Position numbers and translations under genes: made by a program. Shown here piece after piece: positions 38,442 to 48,784 of a DNA stretch of 64,000 nt. The first letter of the stretch is position 1. Every line of letters begins with the position of its first letter. The notes below the pieces were generated by a model. It made no database searches. It was not told the DNA's origin and was given only the letters and a program-made list of their open reading frames with translations. The DNA is taken from the NCBI RefSeq assembly GCF_030124175.1, contig NZ_JASKMT010000016.1, positions 1 to 64,000 on the forward strand, given 5' to 3'. The DNA is from Streptomyces sp. 549. GTDB taxonomy: Bacteria > Actinomycetota > Actinomycetes > Streptomycetales > Streptomycetaceae.

Positions 38442-39962
38442 TCAGCGGCCCGGCTTCGGACCGGGGCCGGACGGGCCCGCACCGGCCGGACCGGGGCCGG
38501 ACGGGCGCAGCCGGGCGAGGTAGGGCGCGAGCAGCCCGCCGCCGAACGTCCACAGCGCGCCGAACAGCACCGCCTCCACGGTGTTGACGCCCGCCTCGGA
38601 GCTGCCGAGGCCGTACCCGGCGTCGGCCGAGGTGTGCAGCTCCACCGAGCCGACCACCACCAGCAGCAGGAACAGCCCCCACACCAGCGCCGCGCACAGC
38701 AGGTGCTCACCCCGGGAGGCGGACGCCCTGGCCGCCAGCACGCCGGGCGCCAGCGCGCAGCACGCGCCGACCAGTACCAGGGCGAACACCGCCCAGCCAC
38801 CGGCCGTGCTGCCCAGGTCGCCCAGGGCGAAGGTGTCGAACTCCCACACGCCACCGGTCACCGCCCGGTGCGTCTCCAGCGTCGCGCCCCACGCGAGCCC
38901 CAGGACGGCGACCGCGAGGTTGGGCAGCATCAGGAAGGCCACGAACAGCCACCACCAGCTGTCGCCCTCCTCCCGGCCGCCCGCCGTCCAGGCCAGGCCG
39001 ATCACCCCGCACAGCAGCAGCGCGCCCCCGGTGGCGACAGCGGCGGTGCGCAGCGCGCGCACCGCCGTGCCCATCGGGGGCCGGGCCGACAGCCAGTCGT
39101 GCAGGGCCCGTCCGTGCAGGGCGAAGGCCGCCGTGGCGGCGCCCAGCAGCAGCGCCCACAGCGCCGCCAGGGCCGGGTCGGTGGTGACGGTGACACCGCC
39201 GACCGACGGCCTGGCGGCGAGCCCTAGCAGCAACACACCGGAAGTGGCGAGCACGGCGATGCGCGGCACGGCACCCGGCCCGGCCGGGCGGTCCCGGTGG
39301 GAGAGCCGGGAGCCCACCACGATCGCGGCGATCCACAGTGCGGTGACGGTCAACGGGACGGCCGACAGGTGGAGTTCACTGCTCAGCGAGGAGGCGGGCC
39401 AGCCACCGAGGGTGCTGCTCCCGGCGGGTACGGCCTCCTCGCGCAGAGTGAAGCCGCCGCCGAGGCCCTGGAGGACGAGGGCGAGCGCGATGCGCAGCCG
39501 GGTGGTGAAGTCCGGGTTCCAGCCGTCGGCCTGCCCGGCGGCCGGGACGGTGGCCAGTGCCAGCGCGAGCAGCAGCGCGGTGGGCCACAGGGCCGCGCCC
39601 AGCGCCGCCGGCCAGCCGCCGGCGGCGAACGGCCGCCCGGTGGTCCGGACCGGCCACTGACCGCGCGCGGCCCGCACCACACCGAGCAGCCTCGACGGCA
39701 GCGGCGCCGGCAGGCGCGGCGGGAACGGCGGCAGCGCGGGCAGGGGCGGCAGCGGCCCTGCGGGGACGAGCGGAACGCCTGCGGCTGCCGGAGCCGGTGG
39801 GGCGGGTGGGGCCGGGGGGCCGGGTGGCGCCGCGTTCGGGGCTTCGGGCTGCGCGGAGTCGCCGGCGACGGGCGGACGGCCGCACGCCGCACAGCGGACC
39901 TCGCCCGTCAACGGATCCCCGCACCGGGGGCAGCGCGTCGGCACGGCGACACTGTTGCACAC
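38442..39962 (-). CDS. Zinc-ribbon multi-pass membrane protein (streptophobe type)
   Basis: A 506-aa protein. GTG 39962 follows a GGAG site. The N-terminus is a zinc ribbon (CPRCGDPLTGEVRCAACG), then a Pro/Ala linker to about residue 90, then about ten hydrophobic helices in pairs with short loops, and a Pro/Gly-rich C-terminus. This is the layout of Streptomyces-specific streptophobe proteins of unknown function. The C-terminal PSGPGPAGAGPSGPGP is low complexity. Confidence 0.82.
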   Translation of the reverse strand: MCNSVAVPTRCPRCGDPLTGEVRCAACGRPPVAGDSAQPEAPNAAPPGPPAPPAPPAPAAAGVPLVPAGPLPPLPALPPFPPRLPAPLPSRLLGVVRAARGQWPVRTTGRPFAAGGWPAALGAALWPTALLLALALATVPAAGQADGWNPDFTTRLRIALALVLQGLGGGFTLREEAVPAGSSTLGGWPASSLSSELHLSAVPLTVTALWIAAIVVGSRLSHRDRPAGPGAVPRIAVLATSGVLLLGLAARPSVGGVTVTTDPALAALWALLLGAATAAFALHGRALHDWLSARPPMGTAVRALRTAAVATGGALLLCGVIGLAWTAGGREEGDSWWWLFVAFLMLPNLAVAVLGLAWGATLETHRAVTGGVWEFDTFALGDLGSTAGGWAVFALVLVGACCALAPGVLAARASASRGEHLLCAALVWGLFLLLVVVGSVELHTSADAGYGLGSSEAGVNTVEAVLFGALWTFGGGLLAPYLARLRPSGPGPAGAGPSGPGPKPGR

Positions 39963-40029
39963 CCCGCTCCCGGCGAGACACCCCGCCGGCCGGTTCAGGC
40001 CCTGCGGCCCGTTCAGTCCGTGCGCCGGT

Positions 40030-40083
40030 TCCAGCCTTCCTGCCGACTCCAGCCTTGCTGCCGGCTCAGGCCTTCCTGCCGCG
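40030..40083. repeat. 18-bp tandem repeat on the menG stop codon
   Basis: Copies TCCAGCCTTCCTGCCGAC (40030-40047), TCCAGCCTTGCTGCCGGC (40048-40065) and the degenerate TCAGGCCTTCCTGCCGCG (40066-40083). The last copy is the 3-prime end of menG, including its stop (40066-40068); the other two lie beyond it. Confidence 0.75.
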
Positions 40084-40767
40084 GTGCATCGCCACGATGC
40101 CGCCGGTGAGGTCCCGCCAGGCGACCCTCGACCAACCCGCCTGCTGGAGCCTGCGGGCGAGCGCCGGCTGGTCGGGCCAGGCGCGGATGGACTCGGCGAG
40201 GTAGACGTAGGCGCTGGGGTTGGAGGACACCGCCTCGGCGACCGGCGGCAGCGCCCGCATCAGGTACTCGGTGTAGACGGTCCGGAACGGCGCCCACGTC
40301 GGGTGGCTGAACTCGCAGATGACGAGCCGGCCGCCGGGACGGGTGACGCGCAGCATCTCGCGCAGCGCGGCGTCGGTGTCCTGGACGTTGCGCAGGCCGA
40401 AGGAGATCGTCACGGCGTCGAAGGTGTCGTCGCGGAACGGCAGGCGGGTCGCGTCACCGGCGGTGAACGGCATCCACGGCAGCCGCTTCTTGCCCTCGCG
40501 CAGCATGCCGATGCTGAAGTCGCACGGCACGGTGAACGCCCCGGCCGCGGCGAACGGCTGCGAGGAGGTGCCCGTCCCGGCGGCCAGGTCCAGGACACGC
40601 TCGCCGGGGCGGGCGGCGACGGCACCGGCCACCGCCCGGCGCCACACCCGGTCCATGCCGAGGGACAGCACGTCGTTGGTCAGGTCGTACTTCGCGGCTA
40701 CGCCGTCGAACATCGCGGCGACTTCGTGCGGCTGCTTGTGCATCGATGCGCGGGTCACGAGTGCCAT
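40066..40767 (-). CDS. menG: Demethylmenaquinone methyltransferase
   Basis: A 233-aa UbiE/MenG enzyme that methylates demethylmenaquinone to menaquinone with SAM, the final step of the pathway. Motifs: [28 protein letters not shown] loop [12 protein letters not shown], and [10 protein letters not shown] with [18 protein letters not shown], the UbiE signatures. ATG 40767 is the listed start; GTG 40758 ([13 protein letters not shown]) is equally plausible and matches relatives. Minus-strand neighbours mqnC and a flavin reductase support the role. Confidence 0.95.
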   Translation of the reverse strand: MALVTRASMHKQPHEVAAMFDGVAAKYDLTNDVLSLGMDRVWRRAVAGAVAARPGERVLDLAAGTGTSSQPFAAAGAFTVPCDFSIGMLREGKKRLPWMPFTAGDATRLPFRDDTFDAVTISFGLRNVQDTDAALREMLRVTRPGGRLVICEFSHPTWAPFRTVYTEYLMRALPPVAEAVSSNPSAYVYLAESIRAWPDQPALARRLQQAGWSRVAWRDLTGGIVAMHRGRKA

Positions 40768-40845
40768 TCTTCACCCCGCGCCGCAGGCGGACGCACCGGG
40801 TCCACCCCGTCGCGCCGCACCGGCCCGCCGGCACGCCCCTCCCGG

Positions 40846-41361
40846 TCAGCGGGCCCGGTACAGCAGCCGGCCGGCGACGACCGTGGCCAGGCAGCGCCCG
40901 TCGGCGCCCGTGACGGTGAAGTCGGCCCGGCCGCCGGTCACCAACTCCGGGTCCCGGGGCGCGGTGAGCACCACCAGGCCCGAGCGGCGGACCGCGGTCC
41001 GCACCTCCGGACGGGTGAACGGGCCGACCAGCGCCGTCACCCCGTCGGCGAGCAGCCGCTGCACTCCGCGCCGCGCGCTGTGGCCGCAGCGGGTGGCGGT
41101 CAGGTCCAGCGCGGCCAGGGCGGTTCCGGTCAGCGGTGCGGTTCCCAGGGTGTCGGCCTCGCGCGGGTCCGGGTGGTAGGCGTGCTCCAGCACCGCCACC
41201 GCTTCGGCCGCGCAGCGGCCCGCGCCGACCGTGCCGTCCCACTCCCGGACCCGGGCGGTCGGGTGCTCCGCGCGCAGCAGCGCCGCCGGGCCGAGCGCGG
41301 CGAGGCGGTCGCCGGACACGGCGAGCGCGTCGCCGGTGGCCGGCACGTGCAGGGTCAGCAA
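40846..41361 (-). CDS. Imidazolonepropionase-like small protein
   Basis: A 171-aa protein that resembles the outer beta-sandwich domain of amidohydrolases (imidazolonepropionase-like) without the metal-binding TIM barrel; it ends ADGRCLATVVAGRLLYRAR, the usual end of that domain. The probable start is TTG 41361 or CTG 41358, as no ATG or GTG lies in frame upstream. I recall such proteins beside futalosine-pathway genes in Streptomyces. No catalytic histidine pair is visible, so a binding or assembly role is more likely than hydrolysis. Confidence 0.7.
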   Translation of the reverse strand: MLTLHVPATGDALAVSGDRLAALGPAALLRAEHPTARVREWDGTVGAGRCAAEAVAVLEHAYHPDPREADTLGTAPLTGTALAALDLTATRCGHSARRGVQRLLADGVTALVGPFTRPEVRTAVRRSGLVVLTAPRDPELVTGGRADFTVTGADGRCLATVVAGRLLYRAR

Positions 41362-41393
41362 CGCCGGGCCCCCGGCACGGAGCGGCCCCGGCG

Positions 41394-41429
41394 GGCGCGG
41401 GTGCCGGAACAGGCGCGGGTGCCGGAACG
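41394..41429. repeat. 18-bp tandem repeat downstream of mqnC
   Basis: GGCGCGGGTGCCGGAAC(A/G) occurs at 41394-41411 and 41412-41429, 30 bp beyond the mqnC stop and ahead of the imidazolonepropionase-like gene. Confidence 0.9.
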
Positions 41430-41458
41430 GATGCGGGGTCCTGCGGCGGCCGGGATGG

Positions 41459-42655
41459 TCACTCGGCGTCGACGAGCTTCAGCTCGGGGTGCGCGGTGCC
41501 GCCGCTGATCGCGGTGGACGACAGGTGCGAGACGACCTTGTCGTCGACCGGGTCGTTCGCCGGGTCGTCGTGCACGACGAGGTGCTCGTAGGTGGTGGCG
41601 CGCTGCGCGGGGACGCGGCCCGCGGACCGGATCAGGTGCAGCAGCTCCATGCGGTTGGAGCGGTGCTTGGCGCCTGCGGAGGAGACGACGTTCTCCTCCA
41701 GCATGACCGAGCCGAGGTCGTCGGCGCCGTAGTGGAGGGTGAGCTGGCCGATCTCCTTGCCGGTGGTCAGCCAGGAGCCCTGGATGTGGGCGATGTTGTC
41801 GAAGAACAGGCGGGCGACGGCGATCAGGCGGAGGTACTCGAAGAGCGTGGCCTGGGTGCGGCCCTTCAGGGTGTTGTTCTCCGGCTGGTAGGTGTAGGGG
41901 ATGAAGGCGCGGAAGCCGCCGGTGCGGTCCTGCACGTCGCGGATCATGCGCAGGTGCTCGATGCGTTCGGCGTTGGTCTCGCCGGTGCCCATCAGCATGG
42001 TGGAGGTCGACTCCACGCCGAGCCGGTGCGCGGTCTCCATGATCTCCAGCCAGCGCTCGCCGGACTCCTTCAGCGGTGCGATGGCGTTGCGGGGGCGTTC
42101 GGGGAGCAGTTCGGCGCCGGCGCCGGCGAAGGAGTCCAGGCCGGCGGCGTGGATGCGGGTGATGGCTTCTTCGGGGGTGACGCCTGAGATGCGGGCCATG
42201 TGCTCGACCTCGGACGCGCCGAGGGAGTGGATGACCAGCTGGGGGTAGGCCTTCTTGATGGCGGAGAAGTGCTCTTCGTAGTACTCGACGCCGTAGTCGG
42301 GGTGGTGGCCGCCCTGGAACATGATCTGGGTGCCGCCCAGCTCGACGGTCTCCGCGCAGCGGCGCAGGATGTCGTCCAGGTCCCTCGTCCACACCTTGTC
42401 GCTCTTGGGCGGTGCGTAGAAGGCGCAGAACTTGCACGCGGTGACGCAGGCGTTGGTGTAGTTGATGTTGCGCTCGATGATGTACGTGGCGATGTGCTCG
42501 GTGCCGGCGTAGCGGCGCCTGCGGACGGCGTCCGCGGCCCGGCCGAGCGCGTGCAGGGGCGCCGAACGGTACAGGTCGAGGGCCTCTTCCGGGGTGATGC
42601 GCCCGCCGTCGGCGGCACGGTCGAGCACGGACTGGAGGTCGGCGTTCTCGGGCAC
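41459..42655 (-). CDS. mqnC: Cyclic dehypoxanthinyl futalosine synthase
   Basis: A 398-aa radical-SAM enzyme that cyclises dehypoxanthinyl futalosine in the futalosine menaquinone pathway. The CxxxCxxC cluster motif is C70, C74, C77 (NACVTACKFCAFY). MqnC signatures are MFQGGHHPDYGVEYYEE, GAGAELLPERPRNAIAPLK and FIPYTYQPENNTLKG. GTG 42655 follows GGAAGGAG. It belongs with mqnA and mqnE in this window; mqnB and mqnD are not present here. Confidence 0.96.
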   Translation of the reverse strand: MPENADLQSVLDRAADGGRITPEEALDLYRSAPLHALGRAADAVRRRRYAGTEHIATYIIERNINYTNACVTACKFCAFYAPPKSDKVWTRDLDDILRRCAETVELGGTQIMFQGGHHPDYGVEYYEEHFSAIKKAYPQLVIHSLGASEVEHMARISGVTPEEAITRIHAAGLDSFAGAGAELLPERPRNAIAPLKESGERWLEIMETAHRLGVESTSTMLMGTGETNAERIEHLRMIRDVQDRTGGFRAFIPYTYQPENNTLKGRTQATLFEYLRLIAVARLFFDNIAHIQGSWLTTGKEIGQLTLHYGADDLGSVMLEENVVSSAGAKHRSNRMELLHLIRSAGRVPAQRATTYEHLVVHDDPANDPVDDKVVSHLSSTAISGGTAHPELKLVDAE

Positions 42656-42779
42656 CGGGGGCGCTCCTTCCCTGGGAGTGTCAGGACCGATCCAGCGTAC
42701 GCCAGTGGGCCGGGCGCCCGGCGGGCACCCGGGGGTGGTCGGAAGGCGGCCGGGGCTGGTCGGAAGACAGCCGGGGGTC

Positions 42780-42841
42780 GGTCCTGCTGGGGGGCGGTCC
42801 TGCTGGGGGGCGGTCCTGCTGGGGCGGTCAGTCCTGCTTGG
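42780..42841. repeat. 16-bp tandem repeat on the kinase stop codon
   Basis: GGTCCTGCTGGGGGGC at 42780-42795 and 42796-42811, a 14-bp copy at 42812-42825, then GGTCAGTCCTGCTTGG (42826-42841), which contains the stop (42828-42830) and last codons of the Ser/Thr kinase gene. Confidence 0.8.
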
Positions 42842-44645
42842 TCAGGTCGCCGCGCGGGTTGCCCGCCTTGGTGTCGCCGGACTCGTAGTGCAGGCTGCCG
42901 TTGCCGCGCAGGGTGAACCGCTCCTTGTCGGAGCCGTCCGAGCAGATGCCGGGGTGCGGGTTGTCGGAACCGGAGCTGTCCAGCACGAGCGTGGTGGAGG
43001 TGGCCGAGACCAACCGGTAGTCACCGCTGCAGTCGAACCCGGCGATGCCCAGCGCCGCGCTGTCCCTGGCCACCACCTTGCCGACGCCGCCGCCCTCGAT
43101 GGTGATCTCGTAGGTGCTCGACACTCCGAAGTTGGCGGTGGTCACCGAGCCCTTCCAGGTGCCCAGGAACGCCTTGGGCACCGCCCCGGCCTGCTTGCCG
43201 CCGCCGCTGTCGTCCACCTCGTCGGTGGCCCCGCCGCCGGACCCGGAGTCACCACCGCTCCCGCTGCTCTCCCCGGCCCCGGAGTCACCGCCCGCGTCAC
43301 CGCCGGAGCCGCCGCCCGCGTCGGCCCCCGACGTGCCGGCGGAGGTGTCGCCGGACGTGTTGCCGGACGTGCTCCCGGAGGTCGTGCCGCCCGCCGTGGA
43401 GTCGCCGTTGTCGCCCTCCAGGGGGAGGAAGTACAGGCCACCGGCGAGCAGTACCACCGCGGCGACCGCGGCCACCACCAGCGCCGACCTGCGCCGCCCG
43501 CGTGCCGGAGCGTCGCCACCGCGCTGCGGGCCGGTCGCCGCCGGGGTGGCGGAACCAGGCGTGCCGGAACCCGCGGTGTGCGCCGACGCGGCCCGGCCGC
43601 CCAGCGGGAAGGTGCGCGGATCGGCGGGAGTGTCGGCCCTGTCGGCCCAACCGCCCCCGTAGGACGGGTCCGGCGGGCCGAAGGTCCCCGAGTAGGCGGA
43701 GGGCGGCGGGGACGGGGACGGCTGCGGGACCGGGCCGGGTGGCGGCTCGGCCTCCAGCTCCAGCAGTTCCACCGCCCGGCGGCTGACGCCCTCCACCACG
43801 GGGGCGGGCAGCCAGCCCCGCGTCATCAGCGCCGCCGCGCCCTCCCCGCCGGACAGCAGACGGGCCGCCTCCGTGGCGGTCGGCCGGTCGGCTGCCTCCT
43901 TCGCCAGGCAGGCGGCGACCAGGTCGCGCAGCTCGCCGTCCAGGTCGTGCAGCTCCGGCTCCTCGTGGACGACCTTGTAGAGCAGGGTGGCCGAGTTGTC
44001 GCCGGAGAACGGCGGCAGGCCGGTGGCCGCGAAGGCGAGCACCGCGCCCATCGAGAAGACGTCGGTGGCGGTCTGCACGTCGCGGCCGAGCACCTGCTCG
44101 GGCGACATGTAGCCGGGTGAGCCGATGGACACCCCGGTCCCGGTCAGCGACGCGGTGCTGTCCATCGCCCGGGAGATGCCGAAGTCGATCAGTCGTGGCC
44201 CGTCCAGGGTCAGCATGACGTTCGACGGTTTCACGTCCCGGTGCACCAGGTCCCGCAGGTGCACGGCGACCAGCGCCTCGCCGAGCCCGGCGCCGAGCGC
44301 GCGCACGGTGTGCTCGGCCAGCGGGCCGTGCGTGCCGACCGCCTCCGCGAGCGCGGGACCCGCGACGTAGCCGGTGGCGACCCACGGGGTCGGCGCCTCG
44401 GCGTCGGCGTCCAGCACGGGGGCCGTCCACTCCCCGCCGACCCGGCGGGCGGCCGCGATCTCCCGGCGGAAGCGTTCGCGGAACTGGGTGTCGGCGGCGA
44501 AGTGCGCGTGCACGACCTTCACGGCGACGGTCCGGCCGCCCGGACTGCGTCCCAGGTACACCCGTCCCATGCCGCCGGCGCCGAGCCGGCGCAGCAGCCG
44601 GTAGTCGCCGATGGTGCGCGGATCGTCAGCCGTGAGCGGCTCCAT
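42828..44645 (-). CDS. Membrane Ser/Thr protein kinase (PknB-like)
   Basis: A 605-aa receptor-type kinase. Kinase domain 14-270: glycine loop LGAGGMGRVYLG, ATP Lys43 in VAVKVV, catalytic Asp137 in HRDVKPSN, metal Asp154 in LIDFGIS, and SIGSPGYMSPEQV in the activation segment. A Pro-rich juxtamembrane region, one transmembrane helix (SALVVAAVAAVVLLAGGLYF), a Gly/Ser/Asp-rich extracellular stalk and a C-terminal beta domain with two Cys (FDCSGD, GICSDG) follow. There are no PASTA repeats, so its ligand differs from PknB. Confidence 0.94.
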   Translation of the reverse strand: MEPLTADDPRTIGDYRLLRRLGAGGMGRVYLGRSPGGRTVAVKVVHAHFAADTQFRERFRREIAAARRVGGEWTAPVLDADAEAPTPWVATGYVAGPALAEAVGTHGPLAEHTVRALGAGLGEALVAVHLRDLVHRDVKPSNVMLTLDGPRLIDFGISRAMDSTASLTGTGVSIGSPGYMSPEQVLGRDVQTATDVFSMGAVLAFAATGLPPFSGDNSATLLYKVVHEEPELHDLDGELRDLVAACLAKEAADRPTATEAARLLSGGEGAAALMTRGWLPAPVVEGVSRRAVELLELEAEPPPGPVPQPSPSPPPSAYSGTFGPPDPSYGGGWADRADTPADPRTFPLGGRAASAHTAGSGTPGSATPAATGPQRGGDAPARGRRRSALVVAAVAAVVLLAGGLYFLPLEGDNGDSTAGGTTSGSTSGNTSGDTSAGTSGADAGGGSGGDAGGDSGAGESSGSGGDSGSGGGATDEVDDSGGGKQAGAVPKAFLGTWKGSVTTANFGVSSTYEITIEGGGVGKVVARDSAALGIAGFDCSGDYRLVSATSTTLVLDSSGSDNPHPGICSDGSDKERFTLRGNGSLHYESGDTKAGNPRGDLTKQD

Positions 44646-44799
44646 GTCAGCGACGCCTCCCCCTGTACCGTGCGGCGTGTGCCGCCTCAGCGTAGGCCCC
44701 CGCCGCCCGCCGCGAGGCCGGGCGGGGGCAGCCCGTCAGGGGCGGACCGTCACGGGCGGACCCGGTCACGCGCCGGTCGGTCAGCCGCCGTCCGGACCG

Positions 44800-45741
<942 letters not shown>

Positions 45742-45819
45742 TCATTTGCCTCTTCCCCAGTCCGGCGGGACCGTGCTAGGCTCGCCGCAAGTTGCAGTTT
45801 GGTTTCCCTTGCAGTACAG

Positions 45820-45846
45820 AGCCTGCGGAGCATGTAACCGCAGGCT
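45820..45846 (+). promoter_or_regulatory. Hairpin in the cold-shock mRNA leader
   Basis: AGCCTGCGG (45820-45828) and CCGCAGGCT (45838-45846) form a perfect 9-bp stem with a 9-nt loop, about 65 bp ahead of the cold-shock start, followed by TTCGTCGTTTTC. It may be an attenuator or a temperature-sensitive leader element. A TAGGCT minus-10-like hexamer lies at 45777-45782. Confidence 0.65.
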
Positions 45847-45912
45847 TTCGTCGTTTTCAGACTTCTTGCAGGTTCTGGAGCAGGGCGACCCTTATAGGCC
45901 CAGGGAGGGCTT

Positions 45913-46116
45913 ATGGCTACCGGAACCGTCAAGTGGTTCAACGCCGAAAAGGGCTTCGGCTTCATCGCACAGGACGGCGGCGGCCCCGACGTCTTCGTGC
46001 ACTACTCGGCGATCAACGCGAGCGGCTTCCGCTCCCTCGAAGAGAACCAGCAGGTGAACTTCGACGTGACCCAGGGCCCCAAGGGCCCGCAGGCGGAGAA
46101 CGTCAGCCCGGCCTGA
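45913..46116 (+). CDS. Cold-shock protein
   Basis: A 67-aa single cold-shock domain that binds single-stranded RNA and DNA. RNP1 is [12 protein letters not shown]2 is [11 protein letters not shown] 45913 follows AGGGAGG. The leader of at least 90 nt with a stable hairpin is typical of regulated csp genes, and a perfect terminator follows. Residues [10 protein letters not shown] near the C-terminus are standard for Streptomyces members. Confidence 0.97.
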   Translation: MATGTVKWFNAEKGFGFIAQDGGGPDVFVHYSAINASGFRSLEENQQVNFDVTQGPKGPQAENVSPA

Positions 46117-46143
46117 TGGTCGCGGTCTGATCTTCGTCACCCA

Positions 46144-46172
46144 AGGAGCCCCCGCCGACGGCGGGGGCTCCT
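46144..46172 (+). terminator. Terminator of the cold-shock gene
   Basis: AGGAGCCCCCGCC (46144-46156) and GGCGGGGGCTCCT (46160-46172) make a perfect 13-bp stem with a 3-nt loop, then GCCTTTCC. Confidence 0.95.
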
Positions 46173-46229
46173 GCCTTTCCCGGCCGCCCTTCCGTGGCCC
46201 GCGCGCCCTCCGGACCCGCCGCCCCCGGC

Positions 46230-46636
<407 letters not shown>

Positions 46637-46660
46637 AGGGTCCCGCCCGCGTCCGCGAGG

Positions 46661-47302
46661 TCAGCGGGCGCCGCCCGCCAGGGGGGTCATTCCGTGCAGC
46701 ACCTCGGTCAACTGCGCGGCGTCGAGCGAGGGATCGGGCAGCGGCTCCACGGCGGCGGCGGCGCGCAGGCCGTCGAGAAGCAGCGCGAGATGGCGGCGCC
46801 AGGAGTCGCGGACCACCGCGGACGCGGCCGGGACCGTGCGCCCCAGGGCTGCGAGGGCGAGCAGCAGGTCCTCGGTGGTGACGTCGGCGCGCACCGAGCC
46901 CTGCCGCTGGGCCCGGGTGAGCAGCAGTTCGATGGTGCGGTGGTGATGGGCGTGGAGCGTGTCGAGTGAGGGGATGCCCTGCACCTTGGTGGTCATGAGG
47001 TCGTTCGCACCCCGGTCGGCTGCCAGCCCCTCGAAGATCCGGGTGAGGTAGCCGGTCAGGCCCTTCCACGGGTCGTGCGCGGTGCGGGCCTCCTCGCCGA
47101 GGTGCAGCGTCGCCGTCAGGGCTTCGCCGAAGACCGCGTCGATCAACGTGGCCCGGTCGGGGAAGCGGCGGTACACGGTGGCGTTGCCGACCCCGGCCCG
47201 CCGGGCGATGACGTCCAGCGGTGCCTCGACGCCCTGCTCCGCGTAGACCTCGCGGGCCGCTTCGAGGATCAGCTCCCGGTTGCGTTCGGCGTCGCGCCTC
47301 AT
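46661..47302 (-). CDS. TetR-family repressor
   Basis: A 213-aa TetR regulator. N-terminal helix-turn-helix: ILEAAREVYAEQGVEAPLDV then IARRAGVGNATVYRRFPDRA. The ligand domain contains HAHHHRTIELLLTRAQRQGS, a form common in Streptomyces TetR proteins. It is divergent from the P450 gene with a 116-bp gap that carries GC-rich dyads, so it most likely represses itself and the P450. Confidence 0.92.
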   Translation of the reverse strand: MRRDAERNRELILEAAREVYAEQGVEAPLDVIARRAGVGNATVYRRFPDRATLIDAVFGEALTATLHLGEEARTAHDPWKGLTGYLTRIFEGLAADRGANDLMTTKVQGIPSLDTLHAHHHRTIELLLTRAQRQGSVRADVTTEDLLLALAALGRTVPAASAVVRDSWRRHLALLLDGLRAAAAVEPLPDPSLDAAQLTEVLHGMTPLAGGAR

Positions 47303-47343
47303 GGCAGGGACCTTAGCAGCCGCATGACCCCCTTCGAGAGATC

Positions 47344-47394
47344 CGGGGAGTGCCCCCCACTTCTGCTACAGTGACAACCGGGGAGCACTCCCCG
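47344..47394. promoter_or_regulatory. Putative TetR operators between tetR and P450
   Basis: CGGGGAGCACTCCCCG at 47379-47394 is a 7-bp dyad about a 2-bp centre. A related half site, CGGGGAGTG followed by CCCCCC, starts at 47344. Both repeat the same CGGGGAG half, as expected for two sites of one repressor. Confidence 0.7.
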
Positions 47395-47418
47395 ATTAGC
47401 TGCCGAGGGGATGTCGTG

Positions 47419-48723
47419 ATGCCGGAAACCCACTCCACCGCCGCGAACACGCCGGGAGAGGACACCATGCGCGGCCCCACCCAGCCGGAGGTTGCCGCTC
47501 CCGGCGGCGTCGAGGTGTGCGATCTGTCCGCCCTGGCCGCCGCCGAGGGCTGCGACCTGGCGGCGGACCCCTCTCCCGTCTACGCCCGGCTGACCGGGGC
47601 CGGTCCTGTTCACCGGGTGCGGATTCCCGGAGTCGAGGGCGCCTGCTGGCTGATCACCGGGCACGAGCAGGCGTGCGCGGCACTGCTCGACACACGCTTC
47701 AGCAACGACATCCGCCACTCGGCGGCGTGGACCGACGACGGGGGCCACGCGGTCGGCCGCAACATGCTCCAGTCGGACGCCCCGCAGCACACCCGCCTGC
47801 GCAGGCTGGTCGCCGGGGAGTTCACCGCGCGGCGCGTGGAAGGGATGCGCCCGCGTGTGCAGCGACTCACCGACGCGTTGGTGGACGCGCTCGCGCACCA
47901 GCCACAGGTCGACCTGGTCGAGGCGCTGGCGCTGCCCCTGCCCTTGGCGGTGATCTGCGAACTGATGGGCGTGCCGGAGACCGACCGGGCTGCGTTCCAC
48001 CGCTGGTCGAGCGAGACGGTCGACCCCGGCAGCCCAGAGGCCGGAGCCGCGGCGGCGGCCGCCATGTCCGGCTACTTCACCGAGTTGTTCGCCCTCAAGC
48101 GAGCAGGTGGTGACGACGATCTGCTGGGTGCACTGGTCAGGGCCAGCGACAGGGCCGCGTCCGCCGCCGAGGGCCGGCTCACCGAGGAGGAACTTCTCGG
48201 CATGGCATTCCTGCTGCTGGTCGCCGGGCATGAGACCACGGTCAACCTGCTCTCCGGCGGCGTACTCGCCCTCCTTCAGCACCCGGAGCAGTTCGAGGCT
48301 CTGCGCGCCGACTGGTCCCTGCTGGACGGTGCCGTCGAGGAGATGCTGCGCTGGACCGCGCCCGTACAGACGTCGGCCTTCCGTTTCACCACCACCTCCG
48401 TGACGGTGGGCGGCACGGAGATCCCAGCGGGCGAGCCGGTGCTCATCGGCCTCGCCGCAGCAAGTCGGGCCGAGGAACTCCTCCCGCGTGCCGCGGAGTT
48501 CGACATCCACCGCCCGATATCGCAGTCCCGTGCCCATGTGGCCTTCGGACACGGTGCGCACCACTGCCTGGGCGCGCCACTGGCCCGGATGGAGGCCCGG
48601 ACAGCGATACGCACCCTGTTGCAGCGGTGCCCCGGCCTGCGTCTGGCCGAGCAACCACCGAGCTGGCGATCCCACATGCTGCTGCGCGGCCCGCGCACCC
48701 TGCCCGTGCTGACGGGAGCGTGA
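47419..48723 (+). CDS. Cytochrome P450
   Basis: A 434-aa soluble P450. ATG 47419 lies 8 bases after GAGGGG. Oxygen-binding I helix: AFLLLVAGHETTVNLLSGG; K-helix ExxR in EEMLRW; haem Cys loop FGHGAHHCLGAPLARME. The DAPQHTRLRRLV motif is typical of class I bacterial P450s near CYP107/CYP105. There is no ferredoxin or reductase nearby, so it borrows redox partners. Substrate is unknown; the divergent TetR implies induction by its substrate. Confidence 0.94.
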   Translation: MPETHSTAANTPGEDTMRGPTQPEVAAPGGVEVCDLSALAAAEGCDLAADPSPVYARLTGAGPVHRVRIPGVEGACWLITGHEQACAALLDTRFSNDIRHSAAWTDDGGHAVGRNMLQSDAPQHTRLRRLVAGEFTARRVEGMRPRVQRLTDALVDALAHQPQVDLVEALALPLPLAVICELMGVPETDRAAFHRWSSETVDPGSPEAGAAAAAAMSGYFTELFALKRAGGDDDLLGALVRASDRAASAAEGRLTEEELLGMAFLLLVAGHETTVNLLSGGVLALLQHPEQFEALRADWSLLDGAVEEMLRWTAPVQTSAFRFTTTSVTVGGTEIPAGEPVLIGLAAASRAEELLPRAAEFDIHRPISQSRAHVAFGHGAHHCLGAPLARMEARTAIRTLLQRCPGLRLAEQPPSWRSHMLLRGPRTLPVLTGA

Positions 48724-48748
48724 CCGGCCCTGGGTAGCTGACGACGGG

Positions 48749-48784
48749 TTGACAGGGGTGCCGGGCCGTTCCCACACTGACGGC
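48749..48784 (+). promoter_or_regulatory. Promoter placed for a leaderless micro-ORF
   Basis: TTGACA (48749-48754), 18-bp spacer, CACACT (48773-48778), then six bases to the ATG at 48785. Transcription would start at or next to the A of ATG, giving a leaderless mRNA. The minus-10 match is weak; the minus-35 is perfect. Confidence 0.6.
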
